Shown here in pieces: positions 36,709-48,913 of a stretch of DNA of 64,000 nucleotides. Position 1 is the stretch's first letter, and each line of letters starts with the position of its first letter. The DNA is taken from NCBI GenBank assembly GCA_039881145.1, contig JAYKKI010000004.1, positions 46,286,001 to 46,350,000 of the forward strand. Reading direction: 5' to 3'. The notes beneath the pieces are model-generated. The model ran no database searches and was not told the DNA's origin. It saw only the letters and a list, made by a program, of their open reading frames with translations. A program made the translations under genes and the position numbers. This DNA is from Druceiella hillmani. Lineage: Eukaryota; Arthropoda; Insecta; Lepidoptera; Hepialidae.

Positions 36709-36749
36709 ACAAGTATTTATTTAGGCATTTAGCCTAAATATATACTTGT
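36709..36749. repeat. Hairpin, 18-bp arms, 5-nt loop
   Basis: ACAAGTATTTATTTAGGC pairs with 36732-36749 with one mismatch. Confidence 0.9.
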
Positions 36750-38525
36750 CCTCGTAACCCAAGATTTGCTCAGGATTTACGGATTTTTATTAAAGATTAC
36801 CTTAACATTTCCTTTTTCATTTCAAAATAGCATCTTAAAAATATGAAACAATTTTTTTAATGGTTGACATGCGTGGCGGCACGTGTAAAATAAATAGCTG
36901 AATGTTTTTGGATAGTGCCAGATTCAAATTTTATGTGTTGAAATAATATTTGTTTTTCTTTCGCTGCTATTCTGTATATGTGTTACATTTATAAAATTAT
37001 TATTAGCAATTAATACAACAATTTTCTTTCATAAAATCTCACCACGATAAATAATACACTATCACAGAACGCTATTTTAGCCAGACCGATTACTTGAGAG
37101 TGGTTCTAAATAACGAAGCTCCAGCATACTGCATCCTCTCTAATATTAAGCTAATGTAATTCCGCATTAAAACGAGACGAGGAGTCCTCATTTCTTTACA
37201 CGTGTCGCCGGAACGTTGAATTGAATTCCAATGGAAATACACCGAATGCTCAACGTTGTACCTATTTGATAGGTATTAGAAATCATTGAGAATAAATTTA
37301 TTTTTAGGACTCGGTTACAAGTACACCTTCAAAAGCAAACAGCAATCTTGTTGCTAATATAAATAGTATCTTCTTGCAAATAGAATTAATTCTTCCATAT
37401 TTTTTCAGAAAAATGTTCAAAGATTTGCAAGAGAAAGTAGCGAACGGTAACAAAATGGAAAATACAATTAACTTTTCATATTTCAGAGTTAAAATGACTA
37501 TTCCATGACTTTATAAACCTCGTAATTCACAATGCTAAAATACCTATATATCGTCCGCTATAAAATAGTGTACATTTAGCTGATATACAAACGTTCAAAA
37601 AAGTCATCTGTACTTATATACCGCATTAGAAGTTAGCGTTAGTATTTCTTTGACATAATACAAGAACAATGGAAAGCCAGAAAGGTAATAAAATGGTGGA
37701 CCACTCAGCTGTTAAATTAAATTCAAAATATGTACTTAAAATTAATTTTAATAATTATTTTAATAAATGTTTTTTTATATGATCAGCCATTAAATTTCAA
37801 TTACTAAGAAAGAAAATAATAAATTTGAAGCGCGATAATTTGGAAAGTGTTTGGCAGATGACTGACTTATAACGGAAAGCCAGCAGAAAAATAAAATGGT
37901 GGACGTAAATAACATTTTAGTATATAATCTGTGATTAACATATCGCCGTGTTAAACGCGAGGATTGATTTCCTAACTAATACCCAAAACCAATATTCTAT
38001 CTATCTATGCTTTTATATTACTAGGGATATAAATTCTAACTAACGTTTCAGTTTTGCATATCAGTAACATATTAACAGATAAGAATTACTATCTCCGCAC
38101 ACTATCTACCAATGGGAGAGCAAATCACTCACTGACTATCCGACGTTGAATTTAAATGACAGATGTTGCTTCCCAATAACTTTTTGACAGTTTTCTTTGA
38201 TCAAGAGTAAGTGATTTTTGTATCTATCATTTTAGAGATATAACCCCCTATCAACAGTCTGTTTTATGTAAAATTATCCATTTTTTATTGTGATAATTTA
38301 ATGGAAATCAGTAGCATGCATATCGTCCTCTAGCTATTGTAAATTAAAAATTTTCCAATCGTTATCATACTGAGATGATGAATTCGATAATGAAAGTAAC
38401 AGGGACTTGCGTATACATAGACACCGGCAAAATTCTATGCGTGAGCCCAACGAGCATAATATTAAGACTAGATTTCGGATTAATAGAGGTCTGTTGAATT
38501 ATTAACTTATAATATTTATTATTAT
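36750..38525. other. AT-rich non-coding DNA with a dispersed repeat
   Basis: No supported gene. The phrase GGCAGATGACTGACTTATAA followed by CGGAAAGCCAGCAGAAAAATA at about 37854-37895 recurs, diverged, at 39109-39150, and GGAAAGCCAGAAAGGTAATA at 37671 is a shorter relative. Confidence 0.5.
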
Positions 38526-38572
38526 AATTTATTACATAAACAATAACGGTGTTATTGTTTATGTAATAAATT
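38526..38572. repeat. Perfect hairpin, 22-bp arms, 3-nt loop
   Basis: The arm AATTTATTACATAAACAATAAC is followed by GGT and its exact inverse. Confidence 0.95.
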
Positions 38573-38729
38573 GTAATTGCAATTATTCATTTATTATATA
38601 ATTTATTATCTCTTTCAATCATACTTAAATGTTATACTAAAACTGGTTTTACTGGTATCCGCTATGTAAAAATTCAACATTTAAATTACATCTAATTGTA
38701 TATAATTAAAATGTTTTTGTTGGTTATCA

Positions 38730-38785
38730 TTTATTTATTTGGTTCGCATATATTTTTAAAAAATTATGCGAACCAAATAAATAAA
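38730..38785. repeat. Perfect hairpin, 21-bp arms, 14-nt loop
   Basis: The arm at 38730-38750 contains ATTTGGTTCGCATA; its exact inverse lies at 38765-38785. It is only 157 bp from the previous hairpin and unrelated in sequence. Confidence 0.95.
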
Positions 38786-39202
38786 AATTGCAAAGTTGTC
38801 ATATATATTAATGGAACGCGTTCCTTATACGGGAGGGCACGGATAGAAAGCCATATACAACTGTCAATAGACAGTTGAAACATCAAAATACTTGTGGGAG
38901 GCAAACTAAAAATAGATAAAATTTATCAACTATCTTAAATAGCTTTCTACGTCAATGGATAAATAGAGTATCGATTTTGAACATTAATCAAGTTTAATTA
39001 ATAATAAAATAAATAAATACGCTGAAAATTGATTTTCATTTATATATTTTAAGTATTTAATAATTTATAATATTTAGAACGCAAATAAATATATATCAAA
39101 TTCGTCTGGCAGATGATTAGCTTACAAGAGAAAGCCAGCAGAAAAATAAACTATGACGTATCTACATTCACCTTGTGGAAGCAACATGGATTTTTTTTTC
39201 TT

Positions 39203-39367
39203 ACCAACTCATGATCGCCTAGTAGCTGCGATAATTAGAACAAATCAGTCACAGTATAATTTTTGAATATCAAATATAAAATAAATACGCATTTTCATCC
39301 TTGGTAACTCATGATCGCCTGGTAGTTGCGATGATTCGAACAAATGCGGTCACAGTATAATTTTTGT
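39203..39367 (+). repeat. Direct repeat, two ~66-bp copies 101 bp apart
   Basis: ACTCATGATCGCCTRGTAGYT, then GCGATRATT and GAACAAAT..., ending CACAGTATAATTTTTG, occurs at about 39203-39269 and 39304-39367 with several differences. Confidence 0.85.
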
Positions 39368-40451
39368 CTACGAAATAATCGCTTGACATTTAAACAAACT
39401 CATTCATACTCGTATGCGCCTATTACTTCGGACAAGAAAATCGATAAAAAAATAATGTTTAGTAAGCAACTTCATGGTTATCGTTTTTGTATTGCATCGT
39501 TACCAACTTCCTCCTATACTTTTAAAATTTCACTCCCATCATTTTTCATAACGCACGTAAAGAAATATAACTTCCGAAAGTAAAACGATTTAAATGAATA
39601 TATCATTAGAACGAAAAATAACTGTCATATCCTATATTTATTGAATAGGGTTATGATTTGTTTCATTCGACTGCGACTTATTTTTTCTCGAGAGTTCTAT
39701 CACAATTTCGCTTATTTTATGCACTTAATAAAGATAACGTATTCAAAAGGAAAATTTTTATTGAAAATTTATAAAATACAAACTTCAAAATAAATATTAC
39801 TCATTTCGGGATTGCGGTATATAAATATATAAATACATATTATATAATATAAACAAATAAAATACAATAGCTTACTCACTGTTATTTTGATGCCAAATAC
39901 TTGTTTTGTTATCTAGAAAAGTTATTGATACTTTACTAATGGAATTTCGAGGTGAAACAAATTTTGCCATGTATACGAGATGAGATAGTCTCCTCAATTA
40001 CAATGTATTGAAGTAAATAAGTAAACGAAGCAAAATATCTCCAAAAACACTAAAGTGACGCTTCATCCGAAGGAAAACGTTAAAAGATGTGCTCTAACAA
40101 CATCTAATGTAATTTACTTTGCCTCGAGTTCAATATTCGACTTGACTTCAAAACTATATTGAAATATCAGGGTGAAAGGCCCTGTTATTTACTCTTCACC
40201 TATTGTAAAAAGATAATCGCCGTATAATTTATCGACTTTTCTTAGAACATAGGTCGCATTCAATGATTTTAACGATTAGTCAACTTCATTCATAATTTTA
40301 TTATGTTAATACGTTGTTTTTCCATAACTTGTATGTATCTTATTTGTTTACTTGTTGTGTGTATCTTAAACTCGAATATGCGAATGTAATGCAAATTTTT
40401 AAACGATTTTATGAAAGGAAGACGTTTTTAATTCGACAATATTTATCTTTT
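39368..40451. other. AT-rich non-coding DNA
   Basis: No supported gene. The open frame at 39344-39583 shows no domain signal. Confidence 0.45.
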
Positions 40452-40640
40452 AGGGTTTCGTACACAACAATAGTTGTGACAACTGTATCTGTCCGTCCGT
40501 CCGTCTATCGGACTGTGAATATCTCCGGAACATATGTACCGATTTCAAAGATTATTTTTTTTATCTCGAAGGACGTATGTCAAAAGGTTTTTATATCAAA
40601 GGGGGACCCATATAAATTTTGTTAATATCTGGTAATATAC
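40452..40640 (+). repeat. Dispersed GTCCGTC-type repeat, copy 2
   Basis: TTTAGGGTTTCGTACACAAC, then TGTCCGTCCGTCCGTCTATC and GAATATCTCCGGAACATATG. It shares the plan of the minus-strand copy at 3035-3150 and of repeats common in insects. The 103-codon open frame running into it (40314-40625) is therefore not a gene. Confidence 0.6.
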
Positions 40641-42242
40641 TTCAAAAACGAATAATTAAATCACTCAACGGATATCAATATATCATCTGTTAGTGAAGAA
40701 ATTTGTTTCATTACACTCGTTTTTTCTTCACGAAACAATGACGATGCAAGCCAGGCCGGAGTCTGTTGTTAATTTATGAGCTTAAACATATGATATGTCT
40801 TAAACGGCAATAGCACATCACTAGTGATTACAACATTTTTTTAACATTACCCTTATATCAAGATGATGCAGAGTATCTTTTACGCTTTCCTAATCGCATG
40901 ATGACTTATTTGTGGAAGCCGATGTTCACACTGGTCAACGATTTTTCTTAAAATATTCTTTGAAATTCCTTTCCAATTTCTCCTCATACATTTTTCCTAG
41001 AAGTGGTTCATTTAGTAAATCTGCTTATATTTAAATTTAAGTCCCGAAAAACCGTAATATTGAGTTTGGAGTACTAATAAAATACTATTTCATCAATATT
41101 CCAAACTAATATCATCAGAAATTATCTACTAATAGGTATCACTTCTTTATGAGTTAAATAAAGACGAATGGGAATATGACACTATATATATTCCAAACTT
41201 TGAATCCTAATAATAACTTGTTTTTCATTTCTGAAATTATTATATATGACTAACATATTTCTATAATTATATAAATAAAAATATTTTTTTACATAAATAC
41301 CTTACAATACTATTTAATTTTTCATCTAACTAAAAATATTTACCACAATATATAAATTTTAAAAAAAGTAGAAAACCCCATAATTTCTTCAATTATTCTT
41401 TAAATAGAGTAAAATTAAGAAATTAGATAGATTTCAACTACTGAGAAATTGAAAGCCAATAACGTATTTCATTCATAAACCTATTTTACAACCAGCATAA
41501 TATTTAAATCAGTTAACTATATTAGTACGTTTTCTTCGACCCAAATAGCCCAATATACCCACACTTGAAAATTTCTTAACAATGCCACAGAATATACTCA
41601 CATATCCTTACAAATTATATTTTTTGAAGTGTAAATTCTTCGACGAACCTCATGGAAAAAGCAGATGCGAGTATTATATGTGAATATAAAAGTATTTCTG
41701 GTGGAATACATTTAACAACCACCCGAAATGAAAATAACTCTATTCCTGTGATAAAAATATGGGGAGGTTTTCATTTGCGTTCAAATTGAGTTTATCTGCG
41801 CAGTCGAAATGAATATGTTGAGAACTTTAATTGTTTGACAGCAAATGCGAATTAGTAAAAGCTAAATTGGTACGCACACACGTGAAGAGAATTGTTTTTT
41901 AATTCACGTCATTGAACATTAGTGTGAAATTTATTGTGACATTATTGTCTCTATTTTTTAAATTCCATATGTAATTGTTGCGTTAAATTACATTAGTTTA
42001 AAAGACTTTTATATTCATTTATTTTTTGCGTTTTATTCCTCAATATTTAAAAATAACCGAATCCGCCCATCTATTTGTAGGTTACCGATATTGACTCGAT
42101 GAGAAATTTGACGTGGAAACTTGAAATTTAGCATAGTGATAAAATATATTAACCTGTATATAAATACAACTTTATGATTAATACATAAATATTTAGATTG
42201 ATAATTTATCTTGCTTTTTCAATATTGAATAGAAAAGCGATT
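40641..42242. other. AT-rich non-coding DNA with a diverged dispersed repeat
   Basis: No supported gene. About 42060-42165 belongs to the CGTGGAAACTTGAAATTTAG family (see 35.8 and 36.2 kb). Confidence 0.45.
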
Positions 42243-42294
42243 TATAATAATTCCAAAATTACCTTTTCCGGCCAATAATTTTGGAATTATTATA
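42243..42294. repeat. Perfect hairpin, 19-bp arms, 14-nt loop
   Basis: TATAATAATTCCAAAATTA and its exact inverse, around a GC-rich loop (CCTTTTCCGGCCAA). Confidence 0.95.
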
Positions 42295-45200
42295 ATTAGT
42301 TCCAGAAACGTGGTTCATTATTTTCACTTTGTTTTAATTTTTATTATGAACATAATTTTTTCATAATATTACGCTTCAGAGTTGTAATGTGTCCTCCATA
42401 TTCACTTTTCTAAACAGAATGAAAAGAGATCTAATGGTACTTACTTTACGATTAGTGCTTATAAGTAGCTTGGTATTAATACTTTTTTTTAGTTTTTATT
42501 ATAAAAGGAAGTTCATCTATACCGCGTTTTGACAGGGATTTGATCTATTTTCCAAGTTCAATTTGTTTTAGTAGCTCTTATTGAAATGAGTAAATTGGCT
42601 TAAATATTCACATATTTACTTGCTTCAAAAATCAGCCCATTGAACGCATTTGTCAAACATTAGTTGCTATCCATCAAGTTCTCTATTTAACAACCATAAC
42701 AATCGATCTTGTTTTGACACGAAAAACTTGCGCGATACAATTTATCGGAATATCGTTTATGTCACTGATCTTTGACAAATCACATTCGTCAACAACATGA
42801 AAGCGTGTCGCTGTAGATGTTGAACCATAGTTTCCGAAGGAATTGATCCACCTGAATTACAAAATAGTCTCTGTTACCGATAAAATTAGAGTGGAAAATG
42901 ATTCTAGAGTAATGAATTGTTCAAAATCATTGTGTGGCAAGATTTTCAGTCCAATTAAATCCTTAATTATTTCAATATAAATTTACATATAAATAGTAAA
43001 AAATTAATTCTATTTAGTTCAATCAAATGGCCAATACATAGGTCAGCCGTACATATCATATAGTTGAAATGAACTTATTTTCGGCAATTTGGTTCTTAGG
43101 ATGCCACTTCTCATATAAAGGATATCATATTAAAAAGTTATTGGAGTAACAGTAAGTTTCACGAGAGTTACCTTCAAATTTAATTAACAACTTCGTCATA
43201 TAATAGTAATAATAACAATTCTATAAGCCAGAAGTGAAATCATTCTGAAAAAAGTCATTAAAACCCACCTCTACCTTCTTTATTTCCAATTTTATGGACA
43301 AAACATGTTGTTGAACAATCCGAGCTATTTATTTTGTTTTCTTCATTTTTATAAATTTTACAATGCATTTTAAGATACTCGAATCTCGTTATTCATAAAC
43401 TCTATGTTAATTAAAAATAAACCCCGCGGTGTTATTTACCGTAGCACTAATACGGCAATACTTTTGACAAATTTATCACTTAATATTTTTGTTTTCATCT
43501 CCCACTACCTTGTATAAATTGAGCAACTTTTTTGTTTCATTAACTTTATTACTCGTACGATTCATTAATGACGATTGTATAATAAAATAGTTGCCTACAA
43601 ATTCACGTTAAACAGTAAAGGTATTATTGCGAGAAGTAGGTAAATGAAATATACACAATGTAATCAATATTACGTATAACAAATACAACCCTCAAGTAGT
43701 CCACAGATATGTGACAAAATGCCAGATTAGTTTATATATTTGTGATTCAAACTATCCAAAGAAGGTTCCTCGTATATTTGTGCACGAGACGCTTTTTCCA
43801 TATCTTACTTAATATTTCGCCGGAATGTTGGTTTATCATACTTCGTAGGAAACAAAAGAAATTTCATTGTTAATATTTATTCTCCTATTGTTAAATGGAA
43901 TTATTTCGTACCTTATTTTGTTGGAAACACTCTAACTCTTCACCCTTATAACTTCCTCCACTCAAAAATTGCGAGTACGCAAACAATTATATTTTTTGCG
44001 TTTTTTTTTAATTACTCGTCATCACTTTCTGCAACACCAGTATCTAAAACTGAATTAGATTGATGTTCCTTCAGTTTCTATCATATAACATTTCTGAACA
44101 GCCGGATTACAATTGCACCATAGTGTGCTTTGTTTGTGATGACAGAGAATACACTTTTTGAAATTTGTCATCGTACGAATTTATGTCTTGTTATCATTAT
44201 GCATATGTCATTGAGAAGAAATTATACAGTAAGATGGTATTTGTCAGTGCCTTAGAATGATATATAAACGTGTTGCGATAAGACCTCGTTTCAAATACAT
44301 CTACAACTTTTGGGCCGCAACTGCAGAGAGTCCGATATGAATAACAATTTCTATAGAAGTTCGATACGAACAATAATTCTTTTCAAAACGATAATTTCTA
44401 CATCGATCAGAATGCTAATTGCTACATCAATACAATATCAACGAATCTCGTATGTCAAAAAAGTCGAATTGAAAGTATCAGCTATTCGAACAACTGAATG
44501 CGAACTCCTAAATTATATAACTTACACAAGTCACTATAGAGTGACTGTAAAGCCAACTTCGCCTATACATAAATGTATTTTTTCATTATCTGGAAATATT
44601 ATATCGATGATGCGAAAGCAATTATCATATGACGTAATAAATTCTCGCGTATTTTTGAAATCATATTTTACTGACGGGAAAGTAGCTTAGTTCTTTTACT
44701 AGGGTATCGACTAACTTAAGTCATGTCACAATATTTATTTAGTAAATCTTATAGCTTTTAATTTCGGCTGCACGTTTAATAAACTTTTGTTATTTTATTT
44801 TATTATATTAATTAGTTTAGCTTATCTAAGCGATGTCCGTCTGATATAACTTGTATAAATTTAATATAAGATTAATTCTTAAATGTACCAAAAAACTATG
44901 ACATTGTCGAAGCTCACCTAATAAGAAATTTAATAAAAAAAATAGTTTCCACTCTTGAAGTGAAGTAGTAAAAGAACGTCAAATTGAAAATTTATATAAA
45001 GCTTTAATGACAGTAAAGCTAACATCGACGGAAAATGAACGGGTTTTCTTGTTATGTGGAAACTTTGAAACGAAGATAAAGAAGCGATTTTTGGATGATC
45101 CCATTAATGCTCTATGTTTTTAAAACCATATTTCGTTACAAATTAATAGATTAGTGGTTGAAGCCGTTTCCTGTGCTACCTATAAGCTAATTTACTTATA

Positions 45201-45487
45201 AGTTCTTATTGTTTTTTTATTTACATAATTAAAAGACCGTATAGTCATAAGTTTTGTTGGCAGATTAATTGATTGTGAACCTAGTTCCTGTTCCTTTAGT
45301 TGATTTTTATATTGAAAATATGATTTTTTTAAAATAAAAAACGGAGACCAAAAGTTTTACTTACTTACAAGAAGAAACCTAGTGTATGTAACTTTAATTT
45401 AAAAATTGTTTTATTAAGATATTAAAGGTACCCACTGTTGGTTTAAATAATAGAATGCGTGATTAATATTTTTACTTGCCTCAGGAG
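42295..45487. other. AT-rich non-coding DNA
   Basis: No supported gene. Two open frames were considered: 44310-44690 on the plus strand, low-complexity (Ile/Ser/Thr-rich), and a short minus-strand stretch at about 44068-44187 with a CxxC...CxC...C spacing. Neither matches a family I can defend. Confidence 0.45.
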
Positions 45488-45543
45488 GAAGCTAAGACAA
45501 ATATTTAAAGTACGCAAGTACTCTAAATATTTACCCTAGCTTC
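45488..45543. repeat. Hairpin, 26-bp arms, 4-nt loop
   Basis: GAAGCTAAGACAAATATTTA... (45488-45513) pairs with 45518-45543 with four mismatches. Confidence 0.85.
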
Positions 45544-45979
45544 GCATTAAAACTTTTGGTTAATAAAAAGACAAAAGTTTTATGGGAAAACACCTACTCA
45601 AAGTTTAAATTAGTTTAGTTTTTTTAAAAAATGTATGAGTAATTAATATTTTAATTGTCATGACTGAATAAATAATATATGTTGACGATTTTTAATAAGC
45701 GTAATTTTATTTTGCATTTAATTTATATTTTTAAAATTTTAGAAATTTATCGAAAATTCGAGATTCTCCGGAAATTTCCTAGTCGAGTATTTTGAGTTAC
45801 CAGAAAAAATAACTCGAGTAATCAAAAACCCTAGTTACTAGTCATCCTTGTTTCGGGAAAAATATTTCCGGAGAAACTCACAGGTTCCAAAAGTTACATG
45901 GATACATGATAAATATGACATTTATTTCGATCTCGTATCGAGGTTATTGCAAGCAATATGTGCACCTACAAACACATAA
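45544..45979. other. AT-rich non-coding DNA up to the Academ-like element
   Basis: Nothing recognised. The last three bases (TAA, 45977-45979) form the left target-site duplication. Confidence 0.5.
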
Positions 45980-46279
45980 TAGCCCAGTCATATTAGGGGT
46001 TTCACCTCGGAATTAAAGATAATAAGCTGGAAATTGGTAAAAACCTTTGTTTTGTCGCCCTAAATATTGTCTCAAACGTCACAAATGCTATTGTATCCGC
46101 GTCTTAAGATATTGAAGGTCAAAGGTAACAAAAAACGATTTTTCGCGAATATCTCGGTTCCTATTGCTTAAATGATATTTTTACCTATTATAAAAGTTGT
46201 AGAGTATAAAATTTTCTACAACTTTTGTTTAAACTTTTTTTTTATACGATCAACCGTTTTTGAGGTAGAGCGCGAAGAG
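45980..46279 (+). repeat. Left TIR of the Academ-like element
   Basis: It matches the reverse complement of 51061-51369 at about 90% or better by eye, including ATAATAAGCTGGAAATT, CGCGTCTTAAGATATTGAAG, CGATTTTTCGCGAATA and TATACGATCAACCGTTTTTG. Small indels near the outer end separate the two. Confidence 0.95.
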
Positions 46280-46621
46280 TGCGCAGCGTACAGTCATATA
46301 TGAGCTAATGCAGGGTCAAGCGTGAGTTACGGTTATCAGTACGTTGTATAAAGTCAATTATTGACAAAAAAATTATAATTATTAAGCAATGCCCATTATT
46401 TCTGTACTTATTATTAATTATTTATATTTAATTATTCAACTATAGAATATTATTAATTCTGGATTACCTATTTTAATTATATTTTAAAATAAAAAGACAG
46501 TAAGGAAATATATTTTAGATATACCTTTATTTATCATTAAATATGGCATGTTATACATTTATTAAAATGTGAGTTTAAATATTAAAATAATTTGTGAATC
46601 GAATGAAATTGCGAATGGAAG
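46280..46621 (-). other. 3' untranslated region of the element gene
   Basis: About 340 bases between the stop and the left TIR. AATAAA signals on the minus strand at 46558-46563 and 46526-46531 lie 60-95 bases past the stop, a normal place for 3' end formation. Confidence 0.6.
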
Positions 46622-47263
46622 CTAGTTATCTTCTTCTTCGTCGTCTTCTTCTTGTTGTCGCTCTAAAATATTCAATTCATTGTCATCATCCTCATTATCG
46701 GTCATATTCATTTCCAAACCTTCTAGAATTTCAGGATCGTATGTGCTTTTTTCATCGGGATTACTTGGATATAGTGGAGCGTTGAGGCAAGCTTGTCCAT
46801 TGCACTGGCCACAAGCTAAAGAACATAGTAGCCCTGATTTTCTGCATCCACAGCGGGAACCACAACCATTTTTGCAATTGCAAAATATTGTGTTTAGTAG
46901 TTCGGCTGGTGCTGGAGGTAATAACGTTGTTATGGGCTCCAGGATTTCATTTTCAAGCTTCCAGCCCCATTCTTGAGGTTCTAAGTTCTTCCCTAGCCAC
47001 GTTTGAATCTGGTAGTAGACACGATTGATATGTTGACGGGCTGCTACACTTGTTGGTGGAAGTGTTGACAATTGTACAGGTTTATTTAGTTTTGTTAATT
47101 TGATGAATTGCGTGTAGCGGAAATAATCAAGGTTGTCCTCAGATTTTGGAGCATTATATAATGCCAAAAAGATGCGCACTCCATTTTCAAATAAAGTTTG
47201 TACGGGGCAGTTTTCTTGTTGAAATACTTCCACCAGTTTATCCAAATTGGTAATTTTCTCCAA
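46622..47263 (-). pseudogene. Academ-like protein, C-terminal part with Cys-rich cluster
   Basis: An open frame of 213 codons, the third reading-frame segment of the nuclease-bearing protein. It begins inside a sentence: it has no ATG of its own and continues the frame of the preceding block after a ~2-base loss near 47313-47319. Its notable domain, about residues 127-160, is a dense cysteine cluster (CNCKNGCGSRCGCRKSG, LLCSLACGQCNGQACLN), similar in spacing to the CXC or Cys8 fingers of transposon proteins, likely zinc-binding. The tail is strongly acidic (DNEDDDNELN, EEDDEEEDN). Confidence 0.8.
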
Positions 47264-47673
47264 TGCTCTAGTAACAGTTTTTTTTCCTTTTTTAAATAGC
47301 GCAGAAGTCGTATCACACTAAATGCGTGTAAAAATAAAACGTGTTTTTTAATACGAGGATATTGGTCAAAACTTTTAGAAGAGTATATTTGTGTCTTAAC
47401 ATTGCCTTTGCCAACTTTTTTAAAATAAATTTCCTGTTGATGTGATTGAGTACGTCCAATTAAAATAACGAGCAAATCAATATCTTCTCCTATGATGACG
47501 ACAGTGTTTTGTTGTTCTGATAAGGCAATAGCTGTGTTGATGATGAGAACATCAGCATCATCTGTGGCTTGTTTTGATGTGATATTAACAGTTTTTAATT
47601 TTTCAGCAAGCATGTCGATAATTTTTTTTTTCCGCCTTATTTGATAAAAATTTTGCTTGGCTGATTGGCACAA
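47095..47673 (-). pseudogene. Academ-like protein, FEN1/XPG-type nuclease (second half)
   Basis: The open frame starts in a non-ATG context and overlaps both neighbours in other frames. It carries the acidic core of an XPG/FEN1 PIN-like nuclease: TDDADVLIINTAIAL followed by VVIIGEDIDLLVILIG, which correspond to the FEN1 EAEA and EDMD motifs. It then reaches FLHAFS, after which family members would have GCDTTSA, equivalent to the FEN1 GSDY motif. Here two bases are missing, so the frame leaves the true path and the last ~50 residues are spurious. The missing bases place the final acidic residue in the 46622-47263 frame. Confidence 0.75.
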
Positions 47674-48577
47674 TCATTGTTTCGTCAAAACAAACTTCAT
47701 ATGATTTTGAAAGTGCTGCAGTTCTTCTTTGTTGTTCCATTGCTTTAATATTTTTACTATAGTCCGAATATCCGTCAAATACAACAACGATTTTCGAGCC
47801 ATAATGTGTTTGTAAATATTTAATGTATTTATCTAAAATAATGGAGAAAGTATCGTCTTTGCTCCACACGACGCGATGCAGAAGAAATCCACCATCGACA
47901 ACGTATGTTACATTATTTTCATCAAGATCGATATCGACAGGTACCATATTGTCATATAATGTCGCTTTCGTGGTTTTTCTCATGCCATTACTATCAAATA
48001 AAGATGTCGGATACGGGCTTAGTTCATATTGAAGATATTCTTGTAGATTACTTTCAAATTTTTTACTTACAGTTATTCTCTGGAAAAGTAACACTGGATC
48101 TACAGAGACTTTACAATCATTAATTTTGACAGATTTGTTAACGGCTGAAAGCGGTAAAACCTTATCGACGGGTTTTAACTTTATCTCATTAAAGTTCAAA
48201 CCAGTTATCTTTACCATAGATTGCAATCCGATTTCATGGGCTCTGTGACAATTAATTTGGTCATCTCCAACAATTCCTGAAGCTAAGGATACCAACTGAT
48301 TCGTATTTGGAAAGGGATTATGAAGCGTAAACCAATCAATCAGCTTATTTACATCAGTATTATCCCTTTTTATTCGTGAATCTCTATCATCAACATGTTG
48401 GTTTACAGAATCGAAGGAAATTTTACAAAACCGTTCAATTTCTTCACAAATTGTATTCGTGGCATACATACCATATAGCCACTTACATAGAACACTTTCT
48501 TGTGTACTTCGGCCTCGAGATACTCCTCCTTCTCTTCTTATCTTCATAGATTTCATAAGACTTTGCTCGATTACCAT
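47603..48577 (-). pseudogene. Academ-like protein, FEN1/XPG-type nuclease (first half)
   Basis: 324 open codons. It starts DMVIEQSLMKSMK with a Gly/Arg-rich GGVSRGRSTQE stretch, a block I recognise from widespread uncharacterised invertebrate TE proteins. The nuclease begins near residue 228 with YVVDGGFLLHRVVW (first Asp, as in the FEN1 N-terminal motif) and VVVFDGYSDYSKN (FEN1 VFDG motif). The frame ends artificially: an A10 run at 47622-47631 has one base too many to connect with KKKIIDMLAEKL in the next block. Upstream it is in frame with 48611-48832, from which it is separated by one TGA. Confidence 0.75.
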
Positions 48578-48610
48578 GTCTGTCCATGTACCAGAATTAA
48601 ATTTTTCAGT

Positions 48611-48832
48611 TCATTTTACAGTAAAAAATCCGTTTTTAAAGTTCTCAAAAGTCTGTTCATCCATTGTCTCCTCCAGTTTTATCATATCTTGAAGATACAA
48701 ATGAGCTGATTTCGCATATAGGAAATGACCACCAGCATGAAAATACGGCAGCATTTTTCGCACTACATCCAAATGTTCTTTAAAAAGGCCCAGTCTTTCA
48801 GCGCGAATGAAATCTAGGGCTATTGATACCAT
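48611..48832 (-). pseudogene. Academ-like protein, middle segment
   Basis: In the same frame as both neighbours. Open codons run from the TAG at 48914-48916 through QLWAQYFEMVSIALDFIRAE and MLPYFHAGGHFLYAKSAHLY to the TGA at 48611-48613. The pattern RGPTAQLWAQYF...FIRAER...MLPYFHA.GH..YAKSA.LYLQDM recurs in large uncharacterised proteins of many invertebrates. The TGA (possibly from CGA or TGG) is a simple nonsense change. Confidence 0.7.
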
Positions 48833-48913
48833 TTCAAAGTATTGCGCCCATAACTGTGCTGTGGGACCTCGGGCTTTTAATTCATTAAGTTTATCCTGAA
48901 ATTGATCAATTAA

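Noticed and set aside
40314..40625. 103-codon plus-strand open frame
   Set aside because: Runs into a dispersed GTCCGTC-type repeat; no domain.
44068..44187. Short minus-strand stretch with a CxxC...CxC...C pattern, considered as a piggyBac-type C-terminal finger
   Set aside because: Spacing does not fit that finger and no transposase core lies nearby.
44310..44690. 126-codon plus-strand open frame
   Set aside because: Low-complexity Ile/Ser/Thr-rich product without a domain or splice context.
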